From Corylus avellana (taxonomy: Eukaryota > Streptophyta > Magnoliopsida > Fagales > Betulaceae), in assembly GCF_901000735.1 (NCBI RefSeq), contig NC_081542.1, forward strand, positions 45,424,238 through 45,488,237: 64,000 bases of DNA, in the 5' to 3' direction. A model generated the notes under the pieces. The model made no database searches. It was not told where the DNA came from and saw only the letters and a list, made by a program, of their open reading frames with translations. Made by a program: the position numbers and the translations under genes. Below, in pieces: positions 26,451 through 41,083 of the stretch. Each line of letters starts with the position of its first letter. The first letter of the stretch is position 1.

Positions 26451-27847
26451 TTAAGAAAGATCTTTCTTGGATCCGGAAGAAAAATATTCCAAGAAAAATC
26501 TCGACTTAACCATCCTAAAACACAAAAGAAGTGGAAGAAACACGAAATATCCGCCAAAGATACCAAACCTGCAGGCTATAATCCGAGCATTTGATAATAA
26601 CGGAGATGAAAAGCAATAGCAACAAAATAGGAGTCCAACGAGTACGGTGAACAGCCATCCAATAAAATCGGGAGGGACGAGGAAGAAAAGTGTAACATTT
26701 GTCAGGTAAAAGACGGCAGTATTTATTCCGTAAAAGACTCCCACAAATTTGTCTCGAGATTCAATGTCAGGGTTGAACCGGGCTGTGCAGTTGAAGTGAC
26801 CGGCACTGGTAGCGTTGATCGGATGGGGATGTGCAGTTGAACTCATTGGGTTGATCAGCGCTGAGTGCTGCCGGGTAGGTGACCGTTATTAGCAATCCAG
26901 CAACGACCAACAGCGCATTCCGCCTCTCCTCTGTTATAACTGTTTGCCGGCGACGTATTCCTACGTAAAACTTCACAAATATTGTTATAAAAGATCTTGA
27001 GTAATGTTCAAGCCTAGTTGTTAAACACCTCACACAATGTTGTCGTAGAATCTTTCCAATCCATTGACCCCTAAAAGTTCTTCTTACCCCTTGGTAAAAA
27101 AATTTCTTATACCCCTCATCCATGATGATGCCCCATCTTAGCCCCTTCGGCCATAATTATGCCCCAGTTATTCGGGGCAAACGATTGATGCAGTGTTGGG
27201 ACGTCAAAATTTTTCTGCTGCGCCTGCAGTTTTCAGACTTTCAGTTACTGGATGAAATGAGGAAGAAGATGGAGGAAGAAGATGATAGCAAATTGACAAT
27301 CATGCCCTTTAATTAAACACACTGTTTAAATAAGTGAGCTTTGGTCTGTTTGTAGGCAAATTGACACTCATGTCCTTGTTATTTTGGACTCTTTGTGGAC
27401 AAGTTAAAAAATTTAGCTTCTTTCTTGTTTACAAGTAAGTGGGCTTTGGAAAGAAAAAGAAAAAAAACGTCAATGGGATTATGGGCCAGTGGCTCGGCTG
27501 GTTTAATTAGAAAAAAAAAAAAAAGGATTAAAAACAAAAGCCTTTTCTCCAAAAATAAATAAATAAAGCAAATAAACAAAAGCCAAAATTTACACTTTAA
27601 AAAATAAATAAAAAAAGCCTAAAGTTTAGTGCTCAATCAATAAGCACGACTTATAAGGGGAGGGAAATGGAGATGAACTAGTAACTTTTGATTTTGTAAA
27701 TTTACATTTTTATGACAACTTTTACATTGATTAAGTTTTTATATTTAAATTTCTATTTTAAATTAATTTTTTATAAATATATATTATTTTTGTTATATAT
27801 TTTAATTGTATGTATGAAATATATTCTAATATACTTTCACCAAATTG

Positions 27848-28090
27848 AGGTGTGTAAATATGTAATTAAATTTTTAGATTTAAATTTAAATTGTTCTTTA
27901 CAATTAATTATTTTAATATTTATATTGCTATTAATTCAGCCTATTCTTGATAATAACTTCAACAAAAAATTGAGGGAAGTAATCATGTAAATATATAATC
28001 AAATTTTTAGATTTAGATTTAAATTGTTCTTTTCAATTGATTGTTGTAATTTTTATATTGCTATTAATTCAGCTTCTTCTTGATAATTGT
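27848..28090. repeat. Direct repeat of about 115 bp in AT-rich DNA
   Basis: Segment 27848-27960 and segment 27972-28090 share long blocks such as TTTATATTGCTATTAATTCA and AAATTTTTAGATTTA. They lie in the insertion that separates the second ankyrin exon from the PGG part. Confidence 0.6.
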
Positions 28091-28394
28091 TTTTATATTT
28101 AATTATTTATGAATTTATATAGTTTTTGACTTTTTGTTTTATATTTTAATTGTATAAATATATAATTGTAGTTATCTGATATTATAGATAAAAACAACAA
28201 TTCTATTGAGTTCCAATCAAACTCTAAACGAGTGTTGAAATAGATTTAGCAAATTTGCCCAGAAATTTTTTTTTTTTTTTAAAAAAGGTGCGATTATAAT
28301 CCTAGTGATAAATACCAAATTCGAAGAGCATCTCTATAAATAAGAGCTTGTCATTTTTTTATATTTAATTATTATTTTAATATTTTTAATTAAT

Positions 28395-28443
28395 TTTATT
28401 TTTTTATTCATAAAAAAATGCCCCCTAAGAGTGAAGATCCTGG
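28395..28443. mobile_element. hAT-like terminus inside the second ankyrin exon
   Basis: GATCCTGGATCCGCCAC matches the CAGGGGCGGAxCCAGGA terminus class of the hAT at 22704. It abuts the end of the ankyrin coding similarity. I could not find the other terminus, so the element between 27.3 and 28.44 kb has no fixed left boundary. Confidence 0.45.
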
Positions 28444-28666
28444 ATCCGCCACCAATGGTTGTCCACCTGTGTTTGTTGGCTTTGGAGTTCCAGGATGCCA
28501 AGCACCGTATGACCCTCAAGATTCTTTATATGAACTACTGATCCAATAACCATGACACTACCTGCAAGATGCAGAAAATTAGCAGAGATGCATATATAAT
28601 TACTGATCCAAACACTTGATGTGGGCCATGTGGCATTTCACATGCTTGGAGATAGAGATGTACTTA

Positions 28667-28857
28667 TATATATACTCACACCCTTCTTGACATTAACGCG
28701 TTTTAAAGTCGTGATGGACATGATCTCATCTGAACTCTGCAGTTAAACAAGCTTATGCGAGAGTAGTAATAGGATAGGTGACCTTCTAAAATATCTGGTT
28801 TGCGAGAGTCAAAAACAGACATACAATATTGAGTGTCATTTGGGGTGGAGCGTTACA
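28667..28857 (+). mobile_element. Cassandra-like solo LTR carrying a 5S rRNA-derived segment
   Basis: Positions 28711-28808 clearly resemble plant 5S rRNA: ATCTCATCTGAACTCTGCAG, GAGAGTAGTAATAGGAT and GGTGACCTTCT match the conserved core, with substitutions. It is preceded by TTGACATTAACGCGTTTTAA and ends GCGTTACA, as in Cassandra-type TRIM LTRs, but no primer-binding site follows, so it is probably a solo LTR. The left end is uncertain. It lies in the intron of the decayed ankyrin gene. Confidence 0.65.
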
Positions 28858-29683
28858 TTCGCCCCAATTAATTAAAAATAAAAACCCAAATATTGCTATA
28901 AACAATACTTTAGAACCCACGAAAATAAAAGCAAAATCTCACACCGAAAGCTCAAGTAAAATTTTGGGTCACCCAACATGATAGAAAACTTGAGTGGAAA
29001 GGACTTGCCTCTGGTTGATTTCTGGATACTGCAACGTGCAAAAGAGTGTTGCCGTCATCATCCCGCCCATCAAGCAGTTTCCCCTGCAACAATTTGGCAT
29101 CTTTAAAACAAGCCCGCCCAAGCCATTGTACCAGGTACCGAAAAACATCGATCATGTCATATTTTAAGGCTATATGCAAGGCATTCTCTCCTCGAATTGT
29201 CACATCTTCAAGAGACTCGGGGCAGGCTTCTAAAAATTTCTTCAAAAAATAGAGGTCTCCTTTTTGAATTACGTAATGCAAAGGAGTCACACCCTCCCTT
29301 CCTCGGACACGGACAAAGTCCTTATCAAAATCAAGTAGTCGGTCAACCAATATGGCTTGTTTTCTTTGCAAGATGTAATCTTTTTCAAAATTAAAAGCAT
29401 GGTTTTTTGCAAAGCAATGTGAAGAGGGGTTAAGCCATATTGGTTAAGCTTCCTAGCAAACGAGGGCTTTAAGCCCATGATCTCCCTGACGAAATGGATG
29501 TGCCCCGCAGATACAGCTATGTGCAAAGGAGTCAAGAAATGGAATCTTATCGACCCTATCCAAAACATGTGCATCCTTCTCTATCAATACGTACAAGGCA
29601 TCAATGTTTCCTTGCTCAGCAGCATCTCTCACACTCCTATCAATGTTTCTTTGCTCGGCAGAGTCCCTCAGACTCCAATCCAT

Positions 29684-30930
29684 TTTAGGAGAGGTACGTG
29701 ATATATAGTAGTCTGAAAGTTAAAAGGAAATGGCTTCTTTTTCTTTTTTTTTTTTGTCGAATTGTAGAAGGAAATGGCTTTAAATGAGAAGATTGGGCGT
29801 CCTCTATTTATAGGATTGGATATCGATATCAGATCTGCACACCTCACTGAAGCAACGATTTTTACGTTGTTTTCCAAACATGAAGCATAAAGGGCTTGTC
29901 TTGCAGGTCAGTGGTACTGTGATTTATTTGTTTACATATCTTGGAATCTTATGAGTTGTCTGTCCACGTGCATTTGCTTTTGTTGATTTGGTGTTTTTTA
30001 GCATCTTTGTTAGCAAAAACTAATTTGCTAATTTGTTCTTGTATATATAATCTATGAAAATGTCTGAATGAGATGATTGAAAAATTAAGGAGACTTGGGA
30101 TCCACTAAACAAAGTATTTTTAGAAGGCGATGCTATTTATAGAAAGGTTTCTCAGTATAGTTTTATTTTCTAATATAAGACTAGTCTTCTTGACACATGA
30201 ACACGATATATGGTGACATGTAATGTATCTTTTATGCATAAAAGACATTATAGTTCAACAAATATAAAACGATATGCCAAACCGATTAGAAGTTGATCGA
30301 TTGGTTTATCCATACAGATATGCGTAGATATAAAGGAATAATCCAGACGTACAAAAATAAAATAGAAAAAGAAAAGAAAAGGGGAACCACTTGAGAGAGG
30401 TCGCTAGCTTGAGCTGAGAGGCAGGAATATGGATTCCTATAATAAGCATCGGGGCTGAGGAAAAAATTTAAAAAAAGAAGAAAACGGGACCTACGGAGAC
30501 TTGAGCGGAGAGGCAGAAGTATTCCTATATATAATAAGCATAATTATGGCTTTAAATGATGAGAAGCTAGATTGGCCGTACAGTAGAACTGTATTCATAG
30601 GATTTGGATGATCAGACCTGCGTACACGTCAATGAATCAACGTTTGTTAACGTTGTTCGCGGACAATAAAGGACGTTTGCTGGATTGTCTGGTGGGTCAC
30701 TGGTGGGTCACTGGATTGTCTGGACAATAAGAGAAGAAATGTTACACTAAAAAGCACGTTAAAAATAGAAATTAAATGCTAAAACAAACTTGAAAAGGGA
30801 CACAAAAATAAAAATAAAAGCAGATGTTATAAATTAAAATGAAAACACAAAATAACAAAAAGCTCACGTAAAAAATGATTTAATCACTGATAGTGAATCC
30901 TTATAAGTTATAGTAAGCTCCTTTCAGCAC
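29684..30930. other. Upstream region of the ankyrin gene with a duplicated promoter segment
   Basis: About 29765-29895 (ATGGCTTTAAATGAGAAGAT, TATAGGATTGGAT, GATCTGCACACC) recurs in diverged form at 30543-30690. This suggests that a second ankyrin gene copy once stood upstream. No intact frame is present. Confidence 0.45.
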
Positions 30931-30939
30931 GTACGATAG

Positions 30940-31380
30940 ACCTCCATTAATGTTTCAACTGTATTCTCGTTCAGTAAAAAAACACAAGAAAAAACGAGAA
31001 CTTGCTTGGGCTTCATTTTTGGATACAGCAATGTGCACCAAAGTATTTTTGAAGATGTACAAATAATTGTAGTTGCGTCACAAGAGTAGCTCAATTGGCT
31101 GGGGACCACGCCTTATGAAGCGGTGGTCACTAGTTCGAATTCCTCTCCCCTTATTGTGTGGACATATCAAAAATAAATAAATAAATAATTGTAGTTGGGG
31201 TTATTTCTTCCATTAATGTTTCAACTTTATTCTCAATGTTTCAACTTTATTCTCGTTCAATTAAAAAAAAAAAAAAAAAAAAAAGGAGAACTTGCTTGGG
31301 CTTCATTTTTGGATACAGCAATGTGCAACAAAGTATTTTGAATGTGTACAAATAATTGTAGTTGCGGTTATTTCTTCTTA
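30940..31380 (-). pseudogene. Tandemly duplicated ankyrin-exon relic
   Basis: Two units share CATTAATGTTTCAACT, GAGAACTTGCTTGGGCTTC and TGGATACAGCAATGTGCA (about 30944-31075 and 31213-31380). Read on the minus strand, about 31000-31058 gives NTLVHIAVSKNEAQA, the counterpart of NTLLHVAVSRNQPE at the end of ankyrin exon 1. The first unit is interrupted by a SINE; the second is not. Confidence 0.65.
31076..31182 (+). mobile_element. tRNA-derived SINE (copy 2) with a 15-bp target duplication
   Basis: A-box-like TAGCTCAATTGGCTGGGG and B-box-like ACTAGTTCGAATTCC (intact TTCGAA), then GTGTGGACATATCAAAA and an AAAT-rich tail. Flanked by AAATAATTGTAGTTG at 31061-31075 and 31183-31197. Same family as 8415-8535. 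Confidence 0.85.
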
Positions 31381-31949
31381 ACCACAACCACAACCAGTTT
31401 AAGTCATTATTCATTTTTAAATAACCACAACCAACGGTTACTTATTAAAAGTTGGTTATAGTAACTGACAACCCCCCTTTTTTTTCATAAAAATTGAAAC
31501 ACATTTTTTTAGCTATATATAATTTTTTTCATTATTTCAGTTATTTTTTATTTGAGTTTAATGAATTGTAGGATTGGACAATTCTGTATCTGAAACAGTA
31601 GTATTGATTAACATAAACAGGCTGATTTTTGCATGCCAAGAAAAGGAATTGTATACATCATGATTACAGCACTAGCAGCAGACTCCTTATAGCCTATTCC
31701 CGTCCCTATGTTAAGAGAAAATCTCCAAAAAAATTACCCACATCCAATGGAAACACTGTAGATACCCAATGCATTATTAAATTATAAACAACTGATTCTC
31801 TCTCATCTCTCCTCTCTCTTCTCATGTCTCACGTCTCTCTCGCCTCTCTTTCGCGCTCTCGCACCTCACCAAACGGCCAGCGATTTGGGCGAGAAGGGGT
31901 TTCGGACCAAAAGGGGTTTCTGATATCTGATTATTTCCAATATCAAATC
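31381..31949. other. Intergenic DNA with a CT-rich block
   Basis: Positions 31798-31868 are rich in CTCTCT and TCTCGC. No coding frame was recognised. It borders the gag-only element, and the 5 bp before that element are AAATC. Confidence 0.4.
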
Positions 31950-32496
31950 TGAAAAATCTAAAACGACTCCAAAAGACACCTATTCAATTGTCTAGGTGAT
32001 TCACAACTATTAAGCGGAATAAGATCTGACCTAACAATCAATAGTCAACCAAATACAGATATGTAATGAAAATCAAGAACACAGATATTTGGTTACGAAG
32101 AGGAAACCATTTAGAGAACTCTCTAAATGTAAAACTTCTGCGGGGCAGCCAAACCCAGGAAATCAATCCACTATGAGAAGAATAAGGAATACAAGAAGAA
32201 TTACAAAACCTTTGCAATTTACTCTTCCTTGTACACGACAAGCGACCCACTTGACTTCTACCGCAGTAGCCCTTTCTAGAATATCTGGCACAATTCTTCT
32301 ATAAGATTTCCTTTCACCGGAACTCTGATTGGCTTCACGTATTTAACCTTTTCTCAAACAAACCTAGAACAAAATCTCTCTCTCTAGGCTCTCTAATTTT
32401 GCTCTCCAAAAAATACGTACAAATAAATGGCAAATTAGTTTGCTTAAATAGAAAATAAAACAGAACAAAGCTGCCGTGTCCGGACATGGCTAATCT

Positions 32497-32885
32497 GGGG
32501 TCCGGACATGGCTAGGGTTACATATGCGTAACCTAGTGATGTCCGGACCTCCAAATCTTGTGTCCGGACATCTCAGAAAAATAACGCTTTTTGGAAATGA
32601 GGTCTGGACCCAGCTTCTGGCGGTCCGAACCTCTCCTTCAAAATCCAGTTTTTGGAAATCAGGTTCGGACCCAGCTTCTGGAGGTCCGGACCTGCTCTGT
32701 AAAAAGCAGCTTCTGGAAATCAGGTCCGGACCTGCCCATCAAAACAGGCTTGCTGGTTTTTGTGTCCGGACCCGGCTTCTGGCGGTCCGGACATGCCCTT
32801 CAATAGGTATTCTCTGGAAATTGGGTCCAGACCTGGCTTCTGGGGGTCCAGACCTGCCTTCTAGAATCTGTTTTCTGGACATGTT
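32497..32885. repeat. Tandem minisatellite with GTCCGGAC palindromes in the LTR
   Basis: About eight units of 40-50 bp, each with CCGGACC(C)AGCTTCTGG-like sequence and TCCGGAC palindromes. The same array stands in the other LTRs (about 36588-36950 and 51775-52125). This copy has one extra unit, explaining the 997-bp versus 957-bp LTR length. Its position suggests variation in the promoter or R region. Confidence 0.75.
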
Positions 32886-34151
32886 AAGATGCTTCATTTT
32901 CACCAACTTTACACGCAAACCGAATGAGCCAAAACATAACCTAACAAACTCCCCCTTTTGGCCATTCGGGGACAAAAATAAATGAAAATGACACATCAAA
33001 ATCAACTCCCCCTTTTTGTCACAAAATGACAAATGGTCTTCATGGTTCCTGAAACACTCACAAAATTCATCAAAGCATATGTGGAACAGGAATAAACAAT
33101 GACCAAACCAAATCTGTTCATAATGAGTGAAATGAGTTATGAATGCATAATGAGTGAAATGCAAGATCATAAAAAAAATTTCTCCCCCTTAAACAGAAAC
33201 CACAAACAAAAAAAATTTGACCATAAATAAAAACTTGTATTGATGTCCAACACCTCATGCTCGTTCTTATGAATATCTTAACCATCCGGAGTGATCAACA
33301 TACTACACACACACCATAAATGTACCATATGCATGATGAATTATTTGCAATAACTCAAAAAACTCATGCGAAGGTGTAGTGTGTGAAAACTCCCATTAAA
33401 TAAGATTTCATCAGTGGAAAGTAAATCTAGACAAACATTTAGTAAATGAAAGACAACCAGTCTGATTCAAGCCACAGTCAAACCTTATAATGTTAGGACC
33501 TAGAGTCCCTCATCCGATACACTTTCCCGGAGACTAATCATTCGCTTTTCATCATGTCCTTTAGTAACCATCTATTTCCGCAATGATTTGATCACTGATT
33601 CTTTCTATAGGGACATATAGAAGCAAGCATAAGTCATTTGAGCATATTTTATGCACCCCTCTTTTTTCTCTTTTTTTTTTAATTATTTATTGAAGAAAAT
33701 GTCGGAATTTTTAGGAGCTAGGTTCAACTAACGAGTTGGTCAAGTGAATAGAAAGGACATTACCTATCTTCCAAAAAAAATGTTTGATCCGAATTTCCAA
33801 ACACATATCAAAAATACAAACTTAATGGGGGCAAATAGTGCACAACTTCGAACATAAGAAAAACTGACTCTTACTCCCTCAACAATATTTAGAAAAACAA
33901 GGCAGATCATAAAACATATGAATCATTAGATGTAAATCGCAGAATTGTTGACCCCACTCATATGTACAATATGCATTTCGGAACAATACATGAGAAACTG
34001 ACCACCAAACAAGAAAGAGAGAAAAGAAAAAAAAAATATCATAAAAATAACAGAACCAAAGAAAAGAAAAAAAATAACCAAAATGCCCTAGAACAACAAC
34101 GAAAAATTATCAATATGCTTAGTTTCTAGGCATGTCAAGTTCCCACCTAAT

Positions 34152-35991
34152 CTAGGTGAGTCCATTACCACTCCCCCTCAATGGGTGAATGGTATTAATC
34201 TTCTTGACCCGAACTTTCTTCACATCAGGGACAACTGTGTGACTCTTATCCAAGACATCCAACCGTGTTACTACATCTTTCATCACGTTGAATAATTTCT
34301 CATAACTATTTCTAGAATGGAAATATTCTCTTTTAGGCTCATGACTGTTAAGCTGAAAACACTTAGGACGAATATGTCCAAACTTACCACAGTTATGACA
34401 CGTAGGAATAAACCTTTGAGAAGGTTGGTTCCTTAACATGTGCATACTTCTCGACTTAGAACTAGACATATAGGAATCAGTTAGAGTTCCCTTACCTTTT
34501 CTACCTTTGGAAATTTGAGGAGAAATTACCTTCTTTTCAGCCAAGCTATCTTCTTTGTTCACTGGTTTCACAAAAATCAACTTTGAAGAAGAAGCAACAT
34601 TAGTAGATAAAATAGCAAATTTATCAAAACCCAATCCAGTTCTATCAAACGAATGTTTCTGATTATGTAGCATTTGATTTAGCTTTTCACTAGAGAATTT
34701 TGTTAAATGATTCTTTGATTCATTCAGTTCATTCTCTAAGGATTTCACTTTGGAAATTAGCATTTGATTTTCAGACATCAAAGTATTATGAGTAGCAAGA
34801 GAATCAGTTAAGGTGACAGAAAGTTGATCATTTTCAAGATTAACCTCATTGAGTTTCTTCAATTGCTGCTTATTCAGCTTTTTCAGTTTAGTGTATTCCA
34901 CAAAGAGATTATTATAAGCATTTTGCAAATCATCTTCTTCTTCCGAATCATTATCGGACACACCTTGTTTGTCTTGACAATTACACTCACTATTCTCATG
35001 CTCACTCTCATAAGTAACTCCAAATGCTAAGTAATTAACTCCCTGTTCAGCATCGTCCTTGTCTGACTCATCACTTTGAGTCACATTAAATGCCTTGCCA
35101 TTTGACTTTCTCAAGTTAGCACAGTCAACACGAATGTGCCCATGTCCTCTACATTCGTGACACTTGATACCTCTAGGTGACTTTCCTTTCTCAACATTCT
35201 CATTTCTAGATTTCTCAGAAAATTGTGAATTGCTATTTCTAAAATTTCCTTTCTTGGCTCTAAAGAATTTCCTAAACTTCTTAGCAAACATAGCAATTTC
35301 TTCCTCATTTTCAAAATCCTCATCAGATGAACCACAAGAGTCAACCTTAACATTTTTTGCCTTAAGAGCAATATTCTTGGTGTTCTTGTGTTTAGGAAGA
35401 ATTAGCTCAAAGGTCTAAAGGGAACCTACAAGTTCTTCTACTCTCATAGTATCTAAGTCCTTGCTTTGTTGTAAAGCAGCAATTTGGGGAATAAACCTCT
35501 CAGGCAAAGATCTTAACATTTTTTTCACCACTTTAGCATCATTCATTTTCTTTTCCAAATTAATGGTAGAGTTTCTAATGGCACTAAGCTTTGAATAAAA
35601 TTCATCAAAAGTTTCATCTTCCTGCATTCTAATCTCCTCAAACTGAGAAACCAACATTTGAATTTTTTAAGTTCTAACAACCGTAGTTCCTTCATGTGTG
35701 ATTTCTAAAGTTTTCCAAGCTTCCTTAGCTATTTCACATCTAGAAATTCTAAAAAATTTCTCATTTGAAACAGATATGTAAATAGCATTTATAGCTTTGT
35801 CATTAGCAGTAGCATTATTCTTTTCCTCCGTTGTCCATTAAGCTATTGCTTTGTCTGGACGAGTCCATCCAGATTCAACAATATGCCAAACGCTAATGGA
35901 TTTAAAGTATGCTCTCATACGTATTTTCCAAAGCGTATAATTAGTTCCATCAAAGACGGGAATGGAATTCGGAGCAACAGTATGAGACATT
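34152..35991 (-). pseudogene. Copia-type gag of copy 1, with three in-frame stops
   Basis: Starts MSHTVAPNSIPVFDGTNYTL (35989-35991 is the ATG), a Copia-type gag N-terminus, followed by the UBN2-like region (QFEEIRMQEDETFDEFYSKL). Then comes a 379-codon open part with two CCHC zinc knuckles: CHECRGHGHIRVDC and, near the C-terminus, CHNCGKFGHIRPKC, separated by a coiled coil rich in Leu, Asn and Lys. Stops interrupt it at AIA*WTTEE, VVRT*KIQM and VGSL*TFEL. All three are explained by CAA or CAG changing to TAA or TAG. The capsid-like protein would package element RNA if restored, but this copy cannot make it in full. Confidence 0.8.
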
Positions 35992-37083
35992 TGGTATGGA
36001 GTCTCGGATCACACTCAGGAAATAATTCTTTCACAGAGTGAACCCGCTCTGATACCAATTGAAAAATCTAAAACGACTCCAAATGACACCTATTCAAATG
36101 TCTAGGTGATTCACAAATATTAAGCGGAATAAGATCTGACCTAACAATCAATAACCAACCAAATACAAATATGTAATGAAAATCAAGAACACAGATATTT
36201 GGTTACGAATAAGAAACCATTTAGAGAACTCTCTAAATGTAAAACCTCTCCGAGACAGCTAAACCCAGGAAATCAATCCATTATGAGAAGAATAAGGAAT
36301 ACAAGAAGAATTACAAAACCTTTGCAATTTACTCTTCCTTGTGCACGACAAGCGACCCACTTGACTTCTACCGCAGTAGCCCTTTCCAGAACATCTGGCA
36401 CAATTCTTCTATAAGATTTCCTTTCACCGGAACTCCGATTGGTTTCACGTATTTAACCTTTTCTCAAACAAACCTAGAACAAAATCTCTCTCTCTAGGCT
36501 TTCTAATTTTGCTCTCCAAAAAATACGTACAAATAAATGGCAAATTAGTTTGCTTAAATAGAAAATAAAACATAACAAAGCTGCCGTGTCCGGACATTGC
36601 TAATCTGGGGTCTGGACATGGCTAGGGTTACATATGCGTAACCTAGTGATGTCCGGATCTCCAAATCTTGTGTCCGGACATCTCAGAAAAATAACGCTTT
36701 CTAGAAATGAGGTCCGGACCCAGCTTCTGGCGGTTCGGACCTCTCCTTCAAAATCCAGATTCTGGAAATCAGGTCCGGACCCAGCTTCTGGCGGTTCGGA
36801 CCTGCCCATCAAAACAGGCTTGCTGGTTTTTGTGTCCGGACCCGGCTTCTGGAGGTCCGGACATGCCTTTCAACAGGTATTCTCTGGAAATTGGGTCCGA
36901 ACCTGGCTTCTGGGGGTCCAGACCTGCCTTCTAGAATCTGTTTTCTGGACATGTTAAGATGCTTCATTTTCACCAACTTTACACGCAAACCGAATGAGCC
37001 AAAACATAACCTAACACATGAAACTCATAAGAAACATCAATTGAGGTTCTTAAAAATGAAGCAATGATCTAAGGAAGGCTTAC

Positions 37084-40365
<3,282 letters not shown>

Positions 40366-41083
40366 AGATTCAACGCTTCTTGTTTGTGAGAATACAGGTT
40401 TTGGATGGCTGGAGCGACGAGCATTATTGATTCCTTGCTTCTCGTCCTCGTACTTTTCTTCGACAGATATTTCTATCAAACGCGTTTTTCTGTCAATGCT
40501 TTCGACTTTCTATCATTCAAAGCTGCCTTTTTGGACTTCGGCTTCAAACATTTAGACGCTTCAGCCTTCAATTGTCCGCTTCACCCTGAAAGTGGTGTAA
40601 CATCATCAATGTTAGAGATAAAGCTAGCCTCGGTTCAAGTTCAAACAGATCATCCACAAGGTCAGCAACACATTTCAAGTTCAAATATATGGTAACGTTT
40701 ATCTTTTATTTGTCATTTAAATTGTAAATATTATATTTGGAATAAGTGGGTTAGAATATAAATTAAATAATTAAATTTATTGGTGAAAGGTAGTCTATGA
40801 AAAAAAAAATGATAAAACCCATATCAGTTTCCTGGTGGAAAGTTGGTCAATGTCGATGAAGCCTCCCATTCAGAGACGGAGGGGGAGGGGACCGGGGTAG
40901 GCCATGGTTCCCTCCCAAAATAAGGAAAAAAAAAAATTGTAAGTAAAAAAAAAAAAAAAAGTAAAGTAATGTTTTAAGTTTAGTCATTTGGCCCCTCCAA
41001 AAAAAAAAAAAAAAAAGGTGGTCCTATTTTTAGATTTTTTGGCCATATCCAATAAAAACTTTTGGCCTTATTCTTAATTTTTT
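40366..41083. other. Upstream region of gene C
   Basis: The inverted counterpart of the region before gene G (about 53140-54334): shared blocks include GTTCGAACTTGAA-type leader sequence, the CCTCCCATTCAGAGACGG block and A/T runs. No gene seen. Confidence 0.55.

Larger units (their letters stand above)
26451..29683 (-). pseudogene. Decayed ankyrin-repeat/PGG-domain membrane protein gene (BDA1-like)
   Basis: The family consists of plasma-membrane ankyrin proteins linked to immunity. The N-terminus and ankyrin repeats lie in 29009-29683 but in three frames: the reading shifts near 29530 (just before the first TPLH-type repeat) and again near 29400. Clear repeats include [37 protein letters not shown] and NTLLHVAVSRN. 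Exon 1 ends at a GC-type donor (AG|GCAAGT, 29009/29008) and joins in phase to 28561, giving NQPE|VVSWLLDQ. That second exon then shifts frame, continues VHIKNLEGHTVLGILEL and stops abruptly near 28443 at a hAT-like end. The C-terminal PGG/membrane part lies in 26451-27229, again in two frames (RRNALLVVAGLLITVTYP; later GINTAVFYLTNVTLFFL). Multiple shifts and the insertion make a functional product very unlikely. Confidence 0.8.
31950..37016 (-). mobile_element. Gag-only LTR retrotransposon (TR-GAG type), copy 1, 5.07 kb
   Basis: LTRs at 36060-37016 (957 bp, the 5' LTR on the minus strand) and 31950-32946 (997 bp), ending TG...CA. Next to the 5' LTR is an initiator-Met primer-binding site (TGGTATCAGAGC on the minus strand); next to the 3' LTR is a purine tract (AAAAGGGGGAGTT). 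The interior encodes only Gag, with about 1.2 kb of non-coding DNA after it; protease, integrase and reverse transcriptase are absent, so it must be mobilised in trans. The flanks do not match: CATGA (37017-37021) on one side, AAATC (31945-31949) on the other. The two LTRs differ by a 40-bp unit and several substitutions. Confidence 0.85.

Noticed and set aside
28334..28519. 61-codon minus-strand frame
   Set aside because: It is an out-of-frame reading of the second ankyrin exon running into the hAT-like end.
28711..28808. Functional 5S rRNA gene
   Set aside because: Too many substitutions in the conserved core and a setting inside an LTR-like sequence.
31076..31182. Functional tRNA gene
   Set aside because: Only the two promoter boxes resemble a tRNA; no cloverleaf could be drawn, and the tail plus target duplication mark a SINE.
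32497..32885. Possible CRISPR-like array (repeated palindromic units)
   Set aside because: Plant LTR sequence; the intervening parts are themselves repeats rather than unique spacers, and no cas genes exist.
32524..33170. Frames in the LTR repeats (also 36600-36957 and 51529-52072)
   Set aside because: They translate the GTCCGGAC minisatellite in several phases at once; not conserved as protein.
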